Origin: Nemopilema nomurai
Lineage: Eukaryota; Cnidaria; Scyphozoa; Rhizostomeae; Rhizostomatidae
Direction of reading: 5' to 3'
NCBI GenBank assembly: GCA_003864495.1
Contig: ML133437.1
Coordinates: forward strand, 1,984,001 to 2,048,000
DNA length: 64,000 nucleotides
How positions within the stretch are numbered: the stretch's first letter is position 1; every line of letters begins with the position of its first letter. The position numbers and the translations under genes were made by a program. Under the pieces are notes generated by a model. It ran no database searches. It was not told the origin of the DNA and was given only the letters and a program-made list of their open reading frames with translations. Of the stretch, positions 22,545 through 33,227 are shown one piece after another.

Positions 22545-25458
22545 GTTTCTTGCTCCGACCACTAGCTAAAGAGAAACTTCCATAACAAAGTGGCATCTTG
22601 TTGGGAACAACTTCTTCATTGAAAAAACAACCTCATCTAAAATAAATGTAAAATTTTACTAAAACTTTACCGATCTACAAGCACTAGATTTAAATAAAGG
22701 TTTTCTGTGAAATGTATGTATTTGTTCTAATCAGAGCCACGTCTGAAGAATCTGCTCAGGCGACTTCGCTTTGGCTTTTTCATCCTTTCAATTATCTCCT
22801 GCAATGCTGATACGACATTTCCAGCTTCAAGATTCTTCTTCGCCTCATCTTCAAGTCTTTCCTCCAGTATCTTCTTTTCAGAGAAATACTCATTCAGCTT
22901 TCTTTCATACACGAAACGGATCTTCATTTCACCTTCGAGGTCTTTGGCCGATTCGTCGTTCTTCTCCTTCAATACTTTGACTTCTTCTATGATCCTTTTC
23001 ATTTCAACGTTGTATTGTTCCTGAAGTCGGGTCTTTTCCGCCTCAACGAGAACCAACTTCCTCTCGGAATCTTCAAACTTCCCTGTTTCCTTTTGGAGTG
23101 CTACCTCGACTACTTCCTTTCCAACCATTGCCAACTGTAATCCCCTTCTTAAATCATCATAAAGCTGTCTCCCCATTTCCACCTCTTCCAAGATAATACA
23201 ACGTTCAAATCTCATGGCATCAATTTCATTCTTGTCTTCTTCCAATTTTGACTTGCAAGAGCTCAGCTGACTTTCCTGCACTTCATGATCTTCCAGTTTC
23301 TGATGCAAATGCATGTTGGCTTGCATTTCTTTCTTTAATGCCAGCTCAAATTCATCTCTCTCTCTCCTAGCGTCAGCATTGGTTTCTTTGAGAAGGCCAA
23401 CTTCCATTTGAAATTCCAGGTTTTTCCCAGCAAGTGCATTCATGCATTTCCTTAATCCAGCAACCTTTGCTTCATATGACTTCAAATGCACTTTAATGCT
23501 TGAATTTTCTTTACACAGTTTCTTCTCTTTGCATACACTGTCGCTGCAACACCTCCTCTTTGCCTGCGCCTTTTCGCTTTTCCCTGCTTTCCTTCGCTGT
23601 CCTTTGTTCTTTCATTGTTCTCTGACTGGTCTTGTGCTTTCATTGCTTTTTCAGTTGCTTCTTGAAGCTTGATGCTTAGCTCTGCATTTCTCGCTTTGGC
23701 CTCTTCAAATTCCTCCTTGCTGAATTTGTGCTCAAGTTCCAGGAACTCCACAAGACTATGCAATTCCTTCGTTTTATCCTGAAGATCTTTGTTTCCATCA
23801 ACTAGGTTCAAGGTTTGCCTTTCGATGTCACCCAGAACATCAGGCAAAAAATTTCCATGATCAATTTTGAGATAAGTGGCAATTTTTGAGACAAAGCTTT
23901 TCATCAGTTGAAGCTCCTTGACATGATCTAAATATTCTTGAGCATTTGTCATTTTACCAGGCAATATCTTGCCGATCGGTAGAATGTCGATTGATTTTTG
24001 TTGCATTTTGACACCTTCCTGTTCAGTGACAGAGAGCTCGCCGTCACTTAAATCATCTTCCATTTCACCTTCAGCAATGATAAGCTCCCCATCAGAATCA
24101 CCCTCCTCCTGATGGGTGTGTACTGCCTTTTCTTGGTCGCCAAATGCCCTTTCTTCTTGGTCTTTCTCCTCAATTTCTCTTTCATTACAAGCTTCACTCT
24201 TACTTTCTAGGCATTTGATTCTCTCTTCGAGAACCATGACTTCTTTTGCCTTAACTTCCATGCCTTCAGCGAGGATCAAGCATTCGTTTCCAAGTTCTTC
24301 ATTTTCAACCGACAAGAGCTTGGCCTCTTCCTTCAGTTTCATGTTTTCTCCGTGAAGTCCTTTGACCAATGGATACATTTCCTGCAATACAAGACACATT
24401 TGTTTTAAGCTAGTCGGCAATCTACTTTACTTTTCTGAATAAAAATCTTAAGCAAATTCAACACACCATACCTCCATTTTTAATGAAAAAATGGATGTAA
24501 AAAGTGTCGACTGCTGTTGTTTCGACAATACTAGCATCTGAATTAATGGGTGAAAATGTAGACTGTGTGACACTTCGACTTACTTTATCTATGAATGTTT
24601 GTAGTTTGATCGAACTTGATGTAAAATGCGTGTTTTGAATGACATGAGAGAACTTACTTGTAGTTCTAGAAGAGAAATCTCCTTTTGCCGGAACCGAAGC
24701 TGATTGATGCTCTCCTTCAGCACTTCTACCTCTTGCTCCTTTTCTTCCAAACAGCCTTGAAGCATGGAACATTCTTTTTCAAACTGCTGCTTCTCGTCAA
24801 ACAAAAGATCAATTCTCTCTTTCATCTCTCCATTTTCTTCGACGAGTGCCTTGGTCCAGTTGGTATGCGCTTGCTCTTTTTGCTTCTTGGTGCTTTCAAG
24901 TTGACTCGCATCTACAAATAAGCCATTGCAAAACATCAAAGACTTAATTTGGTTGTTATTTTGAATTTATTCCTTTTGGTTTTGAAATTAGATGAGTTCG
25001 AAGGTACTGCTTCTTGTCAATCTATTTAAATATTGCTATTCGTAGGTCACAACTTACATTTTGCGGCCACGTCTTCATGATGTTCCAATTTGCTTTTGAG
25101 CTCCTCGATTTCCTTGTCTTTCTGCGCAAGCTGTCGCAGCTGCAGCTCCGTTTTGCGCACCAGTGCGTCCGTGTTAACCAACGTAAGACCACTGTCTGAT
25201 CCTTGAGGCTCAGAAAACTAATCTTCTCCAATTTTTCCTCCATGATAATAGAATTCGCTTGCAGAATAAACTTTCGACTGTCTCGTAATAAGATAATCTG
25301 TTTATGTTAATGTCTAATGGCTGCTCTGAAAATTATATGTTGCAAAGTGTTTGTGACGTCAGATAATGCGACGCTATGATTGGGAGCTTGGGGCGAGGTT
25401 TCTCGCAACCACTTTATGCCATTCAAATGAATTAAAAATCCAGTTATCCGTCACATCT
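22545..25458. repeat. Left arm of a 2.9-kb inverted repeat
   Basis: This stretch is the reverse complement of 25567-28483 with few differences. The inner end is at TCACATCT (25451-25458), mirrored by AGATGTGA at 25567-25574. The outer end is near GCTCCGACCACTAGC (about 22550-22567), mirrored near 28460-28478, after which the sequences diverge. Promoter, all exons, both introns and the 3' UTR are included, so it is a duplication of genomic DNA and not of an mRNA. The symmetry axis is at about 25512. Confidence 0.95.
22727..25243 (-). pseudogene. Frameshifted copy of the coiled-coil gene (left arm)
   Basis: Mirror image of the intact gene in the right arm. Exons correspond to 25058-25243, 24658-24911 and 22727-24381, with the same splice sites. 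Exon 1 is 186 nt here and 187 nt in the right copy: one base is missing near 25205, within CCTTCAAGG of the partner, and this shifts the frame after about 13 codons. Exon 3 is 1655 nt against 1656: one A is missing near 23523, within AGAAAGAAAC of the partner, and this ends the frame after KKIQALKCI. A few substitutions also separate the copies (for example GENMKL here and GEYMKL in the partner). As read it cannot make the full protein. Both differences are single-base losses in short runs, so sequencing error must be considered before calling it truly dead. Confidence 0.8.
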
Positions 25459-25781
25459 AGATGCATATCCTTTGGTTTGTTTTGAGATATTGTGCTTCAC
25501 CATTACACTGAAGTCGTATTTTATGGTCGTGTATGAAATACAGAGTTTATTTTCTAAATGACGGATAGATGTGACGGATAACTGGATTTTTAATTCATTT
25601 GAATGGCATAAAGTGGTTGCGAGAAACCTTGCCCCAAGCTCCCAATCATAGCGTCGCATTATCTGACGTCACAAACACTTTGCAACATATAATTTTCAGA
25701 GCAGCCATTGGACATTAACATAAACAGATTATCTTATTACGAGACAGTCGAAAGTTTATTCTGCAAGCGAATTCTATTATC
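25244..25781. promoter_or_regulatory. Shared divergent promoter and 108-bp palindrome spacer
   Basis: The two coiled-coil genes start head-to-head from this interval. The spacer 25459-25566 is the only part not duplicated. Each arm has a perfect TGACGTCA (CRE/ATF-type site) at mirrored positions, 25354-25361 and 25664-25671, about 110-120 bases upstream of each ATG. The site is certain as sequence; its use by CREB/ATF factors is inferred. Confidence 0.5.
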
Positions 25782-28483
25782 ATGGAGGAAAAATTGGAGA
25801 AGATTAGTTTTCTGAGCCTTCAAGGATCAGACAGTGGTCTTACGTTGGTTAACACGGATGCACTGGTGCGCAAAACGGAGCTGCAGCTGCGACAACTTGC
25901 GCAGAAAGACAAGGAAATCGAGGAGCTCAAAAGCAAATTGGAACACCATGAAGACATGGTCGCAAAATGTAAGTTGTGACCTACGAATAACAATATTTAA
26001 ATAGATTGACAAGAAGCAGTACCTTCGAACTCATCTAATTTCAAAACCAAAAGGAATAAATTCAAAATAACAACCAAATTAAGTCTTTGATGTTTTGCAA
26101 TGGCTGATTTGTAGATGCGAGTCAACTTGAAAGCACCAAGAAGCAAAAAGAGCAAGCGCATACCAACTGGACCAAGGCACTCATCGAAGAAAATGGAGAG
26201 ATGAAAGAGAGAATTGATCTTTTGTTTGACGAGAAGCAGCAGTTTGAAAAAGAATGTTTCATACTTCAAGGCGGTTTGGAAGAAAAGGAGCAAGAGATAG
26301 AAGTGCTGAAGGAGAGCATCAATCAGCTTCGGTTCAGGCAAAAGGAGATTTCTCTTATAGAACTACAAGTAAGTTCTCTCATGTCATTCAAAACACGCAT
26401 TTTACATCAAGTTCGATCAAACTACAAACATTCATAGATAAAGTAAGTCGAAGTGTCACACAGTCTACATTTTTCACCCATTAATTCAGATGCTAGTATT
26501 GTCGAAACAACAGCAGTCGACACTTTTTACATCCATTTTTTCATTAAAAATGGAGGTATGGTGTGTTGAATTTGCTTAAGATTTTTATTCAGAAAAGTAA
26601 AGTAGATTGCCGACTAGCTTAAAACAAATGTGTCTTGTATTGCAGGAAATGTATCCATTGGTCAAAGGACTTCACGGAGAATACATGAAACTGAAGGAAG
26701 AGGCCAAGCTCTTGTCGGTTGAAAATGAAGAACTTGGAAACGAATGCTTGATCCTCGCTGAAGGCATGGAAGTTAAGGCAAAAGAAGTCATGGTTCTCGA
26801 AGAGAGAATCAAATGCCTAGAAAGTAAGAGTGAAGCTTGTAATGAAAGAGAAATTGAGGAGAAAGACCAAGAAGAAAGGGCATTTGGCGTTCAAGAAAAG
26901 GCAGTACACACCCATCAGGAGGAGGGTGATTCTGATGGGGAGCTTATCATTGCTGAAGGTGAAATGGAAGATGATTTAAGTGACGGCGAGCTCTCTGTCA
27001 CTGAACAGGAAGGTGTCAAAGTGCAACAAAAATCAATCGACATTCTACCGATCGGCAAGATATTGCCTGGTGAAATGACAAATGCTCAAGAATATTTAGA
27101 TCATGTCAAGGAGCTTCAGCTGATGAAAAGCCTTGTCTCAAAAATTGCCACTTATCTCAAAATTGATCATGGAAATTTTTTGCCTGATGTTCTGGGTGAC
27201 ATCGAAAGGCAAACCTTGAACCTAGTTGATGGAAACAAAGATCTTCAGGATAAAACGAAGGAATTGCATAGTCTTGTGGAGTTCCTGGAACTTGAGCACA
27301 AATTCAGCAAGGAGGAATTTGAAGAGGCCAAAGCGAGAAATGCAGAGCTAAGCATCAAGCTTCAAGAAGCAACTGAAAAAGCAATGAAAGCACAAGACCA
27401 GTCAGAGAACAATGAAAGAACAAAGGACAGCGAAGGAAAGCAGGGAAAAGCGAAAAGGCGCAGGCAAAGAGGAGGTGTTGCAGCGACAGTGTATGCAAAG
27501 AGAAAGAAACTGTGCAAAGAAAATTCAAGCATTAAAGTGCATTTGAAGTCATATGAAGCAAAGGTTGCTGGATTAAGGAAATGCATGAATGCACTTGCTG
27601 GGAAAAACCTGGAATTGCAAATGGAAGTTGGCCTTCTCAAAGAAACCAATGCTGACGCTAGGAGAGAGAGAGATGAATTTGAGCTGGCATTAAAGAAAGA
27701 AATGCAAGCCAACATGCATTTGCATCAGAAACTGGAAGATCATGAAGTGCAGGAAAGTCAGCTGAGCTCTTGCAAGTCAAAATTGGAAGAAGACAATAAT
27801 GAAATTGATGCCATGAGATTTGAACGTTGTATTATCTTGGAAGAGGTGGAAATGGGGAGACAGCTTTATGATGATTTAAGAAGGGGATTACAGTTGGCAA
27901 TGGTTGGAAAGGAAGTAGTTGAGGTAGCACTCCAAAAGGAAACAGGGAAGTTTGAAGATTCCGAGAGGAAGTTGGTTCTCGTTGAGGCGGAAAAGACCCG
28001 ACTTCAGGAACAATACAACGTTGAAATGAAAAGGATCATAGAAGAAGTCAAAGTATTGAAGGAGAAGAACGACGAATCAGCCAAAGACCTCGAAGGTGAA
28101 ATGAAGATCCGTTTCGTGTATGAAAGAAGGTTGAATGAGTATTTCTCTGAAAAGAAGATACTGGAGGAAAGACTTAAAGATGAAGCGAAGAAGAATCTTG
28201 AAGCTGGAAATGTCGTATCAGCATTGCAGGAGATAATTGAAAGGATGAAAAAGCCAAAGCGAAGTCGCCTGAGCAGATTCTTCAGACGTGGCTCTGATTA
28301 GAACAAATACATACATTTCACATAAAACCTTTAGCTAAATCTTGTGCTTGTAGATCGGTAAAGTTTTAGTATCATTTTACATTTGTTTTAGATGAGGTTG
28401 TTTTTTCAATGAAGAAGTTGTTCCCAACAAGATGCCACTTTGTTATGGAAGTTTCTCTTTAGCTAGTGGTCGGAGCAAAAATC
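25567..28483. repeat. Right arm of the 2.9-kb inverted repeat
   Basis: Mirror partner of 22545-25458. It holds the intact copy of the coiled-coil gene. Divergence is low over promoter, exons and introns. It is visibly higher in part of the 3' UTR (about 28315-28390, some seven differences), after which about 90 bases again match before homology ends. Confidence 0.95.
25782..28301 (+). CDS. Long coiled-coil protein of unknown family (intact copy)
   Basis: Three exons, 25782-25968, 26115-26368 and 26646-28301, join in phase (T|AT and CAA|GAA) to give 698 aa beginning MEEKLEKISFLSLQGSD. Almost the whole protein is charged heptad-like helix (for example KDKEIEELKSKLEHHE; EEKEQEIEVLKESINQL). An acidic insert with repeated DGEL (about residues 250-285) interrupts the coiled coil. 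A basic stretch KRRRQRGGVAATVYAKRKK could act as a nuclear or DNA/RNA contact signal. The C-terminus is strongly basic (KKPKRSRLSRFFRRG). There is no signal peptide or membrane segment. I do not recognise a named family; long coiled-coil proteins of cilia, centrosome or cytoskeleton look like this, but that is only analogy. Its divergent twin is broken. Confidence 0.85.
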
Positions 28484-28860
28484 TAGGCTAGAATGGTAAT
28501 CTTAAAGCATAGCTACACAACTAAGAGATGTAGCGGAAACATGGTTTTTGCCAGGAGTGTAGCGATAAGGGTGCAAGACTCAGAAAGTTGGCTTTTGGTT
28601 AAAGCGCAAATCGGCAATAACATTTGTACCCCAGGGAAAGGGGGTGCGACAAAAAATAAATAAGAGCGCTATGGCTTTTGCCATGAGTTATAAAATGGGA
28701 TGAAACAGCAGAGAAAAAAACAATAATTTTTAAAAATCTTCTCTAACAATTCCTTCACTTTTTCTTGCCGTGAAGCGTGTAACTTTGAAGTCCTGATTTT
28801 GTTAGAAGCTACGATTCACAATTCTCCATTCTATCTTTCTCCTTTACGAGGGTGACATAT

Positions 28861-29010
28861 ATAAGGCAGGTTAGCAAATAGCGAACGTTGACGTCATACA
28901 TACGAGGATTTGTCCACCTGTCGTGTTTAGAGCAGAAATAGGACTTCCCTATAATGCAGATTAGCACATGGCGAACGTTGACGTCATATGGAGTATACGA
29001 GGATTTATCC
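28861..29010. repeat. Two direct repeat units, each with a CRE site
   Basis: Two similar units start about 90 bp apart and share GCGAACGTTGACGTCATA exactly (28881-28898 and 28971-28988). Flanks also match (AGGCAGGTTAGCA versus ATGCAGATTAGCA; TACGAGGATTTGTCC versus TACGAGGATTTATCC). TGACGTCA lies at 28889-28896 and 28979-28986. Confidence 0.8.
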
Positions 29011-29202
29011 GCTGGATCAAAAAATTGTTGCTGATATTTATTTAATGCTTAACGCATACATATACCAGAAACGTACTCGAGGCTACCTCAGATCACGTGT
29101 TACTTTGATAAAACATTGGAAGACGCCGATTTTCACTAAGATCATAATTGAATTGTCTTAGCAAAATATCTGCTTGTCTACCTAAGTAGAATATCTATTT
29201 TG

Positions 29203-29325
29203 GCATACTTAAGTACTTTTTAGTCTGACACTCCCCGGAGTATACTTACTTGGAAAAGCTGACGAAATAAATAGCCAGCAAAGGACCAAAAGCACTGGAG
29301 GGTTATAAAAAGAGTGCATGCAGGG
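29203..29325. repeat. Dispersed repeat, copy 1 (second copy at 46787-46925)
   Basis: Shares an ordered series of words with 46787-46925 on the same strand: GCATACTTAA, GTACTTTTT, GACACTCC, GAGTAT, GAATAAATAGCCAG-like and GAGGGT followed by ATAA. Spacing between the words is nearly conserved. No terminal repeats or coding capacity were seen; it is probably a non-autonomous mobile element fragment. Confidence 0.6.
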
Positions 29326-30588
29326 CTGTCTAATGCCCAGTCAACGTAATGCCCAGCCAAATTTCTTTCTGTCTACATAGAATGGGATTGTGCATGGAAA
29401 GATGGACACAAAAAAAAACCAAGCTTGCCCACGGACGACGAAATTTCTGCTGGTATATATCTGGTGTAACCAGAATTTCATAAAAGATTTTGGCATTGGG
29501 TTATTTGAAATTTTGAGGCGCTGATGTTTTCGTTCTTATGTTCATGGGAACATGCTTGTTGCAGAGACAAGCCAATTGAGCCAGAGATAGCAATAGTTGA
29601 TGTTTCTCTTTTACTATAACTGAAGATTGTATTTATAAATCAAGTAAACCATATAAATCAATCAAACTTCACGAACGATAAACCAACACATTAGTTGCTC
29701 TGGGTAAGTGTATTAACGCTGCGGCTGAGGGGAAAGGACTGGGTCCAAACCAACACCATAGGCTTTTGACGATTACGAATGCTGTTTTATCATTCTCTCC
29801 AATCTTTAAGTAGTGCATCTTACAGATGATCCAAAAAACTTTTATGAAAAACCTTTGAATACACGGAAACATTATAGACCATGGAAGACGTTGCAAATTT
29901 CATGGCGGCCAAATGGTTTGGACCTGGACAGTGCTCTGTCTACTTAAAATTATCTTAACTCGGTCGTATTCCGCTAAAATTTGAAAACAAATTAAATAGC
30001 CATATATTCGTGACGACTATTTGGAGTCTTGAGGCTTAGGACAGGTCCAGCTCTTACCTGTCTGGTTCATAGTTTCTGTGTCCGCCCTAGTTCGCTTCAT
30101 TATGCATTTAACTGTGCCTTAATAATTAATCGCATCCTTTTGAAGTAGGGCTTTGTTTGCCATTATTCTGTAAAGCAGGGAGTTGTATTTCTACCACTGC
30201 TCAATTTGTTCTTCTTGACTTTCTCGTCCGGTTCGAGAGCTTCCAAGAATTTCAGTCATCCTTGGATGCCTTTTGTTTACTACCAACCAATCAGCAAACA
30301 ACGCGCGGCCCTAGCATTTTATTTAATTTTGTAAAGGCCGCTACAACATCGAGAAGTGAATCTTTTGTTGGAATTTCTCGCACTTTAATGGTAAGGAGGT
30401 CTTCTTTGATAATCATTTCTGGCCTTCACCTTCTTTAAACTACGGGACTTCACAACCTGTGGTTTAATAAAGAAGAGCTACTAATTACAAGGAAGATAAC
30501 TTTGAAGCACGCAAGGTTACTAATTGGTTGTAAACTAGGCCCGTTTGTTTATAAACTGGTAAGAGGTTTTTGCGTTATTTAATTGCAG

Positions 30589-32039
30589 ATGGAAGCCTCC
30601 ACACTTGCAAATTGTCTACTGTTCCTTCAACTGATCGTGTTCACAAACTGCCAGTTGGGTGAAAAGATGACTTTTTCCATGCCAAAAATGTCGGACGAGG
30701 AGCAACACTCACAACATGTTCCAGATAATTTGAAATGCGATGCCTGTACGGCAGTTGCCTACCAGGTGAGAATATCTGAAGATATAGCTGAAAGTATGTG
30801 GAAGAAACTCCGACAATGTTTTCATGAGGGTCGACCTAAATTTAAATAATATTAGGGTGAAACTATAACCAGTTTAATCCCCTTTATGTTTACTGTTTGC
30901 CACAGCCGCACGTTCGTTTTTCAAGTTTATTTCAATTACTGTCGTTAATGATTTTGCTTTTTTGCTTAGAATTGCAGAATTTTGCCCAACTAGCTTTCTG
31001 CGATGTCCATTGCTGTTAAAACTTAAATCTTTGTCATCAAGGCCTTGAAACTAGTTATTTTCCATTACTAGATGGCTAAGCATTTGAAAGATGCAGAAAG
31101 AAAAATTGGCAACAGGAAATTAAAGGAATCTGAGTATCTCGATGTTTTCGAAAAAGCTTGTGATTGGGAAGTATACCAAGAGTAAGTCATTTTGATGGTT
31201 TTTCAAAAATTCTGAATTTTGAGAAATTATATACTGAGGTCACATGTCAAAATTCTCAGGCTTGTTTTGTAACTTTCTGCTGCTTGAAGTCTCTTTACTA
31301 GTGTTAATTTGTCTTTAAAGAGCATAAAATATGCTCACTTGATAGCAATTTCCCTTATTTTAACTTTCTGGCCATTTTTATGACCATGCACATTATACTG
31401 GGGCTTAAAGAGATTGTGATTAATAGTTTATGGCTTTCTTGTGCATTCAAACCCTATGACCTTGAGTTATTTTTTGGATCTATAGGCACAGCTGAAAGGT
31501 AATCAAAGTAAGAATGCAGATCTCAAGTGTCTCCAGACATAAAAACCTTGCTATTTGTACCTCTTGATAACCTGTATGTTTTTGCCTGTCTGTTCAATCT
31601 ATGTTTCATTTTAGTTATGGCATCAAGATTGCAAATGGTGTGAACAGGATTTCCGGAGATGGTTTGGAAGCAAAGGATGTTCCAGGCATGCTTGGAGGTG
31701 GAGGCAAATGGCCTGGGCGGTAAGATTTTTTCTTTTGGCATCATTTCAGCAGTATTTTGGTTAATATATTATCTGCTCCAATGACAGCACAGGGAGATGA
31801 AGAATCCCCTGCTTTCAAACTTCTCAAATCTAGTTTCATTATTCCTATATATTTATTTGCCTGTATTCTTTCTAACTATTTATTCGCTCTTCAGGCTTGC
31901 AGAAAAGTGTGGTTTGCTGGTTGGCGAGGTTGGAGAAGATGAAATATATGCTGAGTTTAGGAAGAAGAATAGCTTACAAGAACTCTTGTGCAAAGTTTCA
32001 TCCAAAGACTGTGTAAAGAAAAGAAAGGAAGAATTGTAG
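30589..32039 (+). CDS. MZB1: MZB1/pERp1-like ER-resident protein
   Basis: Exons 30589-30765, 31072-31181, 31615-31719 and 31895-32039 join in phase to 178 aa; mammalian MZB1 is 189. In mammals this is an ER-lumen, BiP/GRP94-associated folding factor important for antibody secretion. Residues 1-21 are a hydrophobic signal peptide ending near CQ. Next comes an acidic SDEEQHSQHVP segment, then LKCDACTAVAYQ, whose CDAC (C50-C53) and AYQ match the family (LRCDACRAVAYQ). Exon 2 ends in DWEVYQ and exon 3 starts DYGI, matching the NWQDYG region. Exon 4 has EVGEDEIYAEF (family FGEDQIYEA) plus further paired cysteines. The protein ends KKRKEEL, a KDEL-like ER-retention tail (mammals REEL). The start is the only ATG in frame before the signal peptide; the bases before it (AATTGCAG) resemble a splice acceptor, so a 5' UTR intron is possible. 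Confidence 0.92.
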
Positions 32040-33227
32040 TGATTGAAATTTAGGTGTAAATTATTATCCTTTTTTATTTCTTTCTTTTGTGTCTTCCTGA
32101 CCATCAAGTTTCATGTTTATTTTCTCTGTTGACACCCATTCTCTGTATGTGTATTTCCCTTGATCTACTACTTAGCTGTGTCTACTTCATAGATTGCAGG
32201 TTCGGCTGAGTTTTCTTGGACAAATAACATTCTTCGAAAGTCTGGTCTCTGATGAATCTTAAACTATCACTCCCCTGACAGAGATTGGCCAAGTTTCTTA
32301 GGTCTTTGAAATTTCCATCAGCAACCAGGATGATTATACCAGGGACAAACTTGATAAAAGAGGGACAAACTTATGAAAGGGGTACCAAAATCTTGCCTCT
32401 GATAACTTACTATCCAATACAAGCTTTTTCTTCATATACACGAAGGTGCTTTATGGCGTAACATAATTGCGTTGCTACAATGGTTTTTCGTGGGGTTTAA
32501 AAGGGTAATCGAAAGCCCCACAAACATAAGTTTCTCTAGAAGATACATTCCCTTTCTCGTTTTTATCGTCAGGAGCAAAATATACAGGGTAAGGGTGCTA
32601 AAAAAGTTCCTATTAATTTTTCAAAGACCTGCTTGATCGTGGGTTGTTTGACAATATTCCCCGTTAGCCGAAGGAAGGGGGCAGTTACCCCTGCTGCCCC
32701 CGCACTGCACACACCTTCTTGACAAGCCAGGGCTGGCGAAATCGGCGGTATGCCCCCCACAACTTTTGTGCTATGCATTTAGAAGGAACGAGAAATAATA
32801 TCATAATATTCACATGTTGGCCCATTTTCCAATACAAATCGCCAGCATTGCAAGCATGTACAGGCACCGCGGAGCGTTGCGAAAAGTGGGGGGTCTAAAA
32901 AAGTGGGGGGGCTAAAACCATTGAAAAAGAGGCTTTATTGGTAGATTATTACTTAATATTTGGCCTTTTTTGCAAAGAGTGGGGGGCTCAGCTCCGCGGT
33001 GCCTGATGTTCTTTAGAAAGTCAGACCGCGGCGTCTTCTGTCACGTGCTACTCCGACGTGTCCGCGATTCAAGTGGAAAACAATACCAAACAAGTTGGAC
33101 TTTGTTCGTTTTACATGAAGTAGCTGCAAGCTCTTTGATGGAAGCGCTGCATTTGGGAGATGCAGGAGGTGCAGTAGAATATTCTAGTGAAAGGACAAGC
33201 CTCTAAGGTCTTAACATTGAAGACAGA
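32040..33227. other. Intergenic region between MZB1-like gene and UCP4
   Basis: About 1.2 kb with the 3' UTR of the MZB1-like gene, a 145-bp TIR element at 32861-33005 (listed separately) and the presumed UCP4 promoter. Small antisense frames near 32569-32867 look non-coding and overlap the TIR element's flank. Confidence 0.5.
32861..33005. mobile_element. MITE-like element with 15-bp terminal inverted repeats
   Basis: CAGGCACCGCGGAGC at 32861-32875 is perfectly inverted as GCTCCGCGGTGCCTG at 32991-33005. The 145-bp unit has internal AGTGGGGGG-type words near both ends (about 32886, 32900 and 32978) and no coding capacity. ATGT occurs just outside both ends, but no clean target-site duplication of a length diagnostic for a known superfamily is visible. 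The CAGG ends are compatible with hAT, without proof. Confidence 0.65.

Larger units (their letters stand above)
28484..30588. other. Intergenic region with paired CRE-containing repeat
   Basis: About 2.1 kb upstream of the MZB1-like gene. It holds a 90-bp-spaced direct repeat with TGACGTCA (about 28861-29010) and one copy of a dispersed repeat (about 29203-29325), both listed separately. No protein-like frame was found. Confidence 0.5.
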
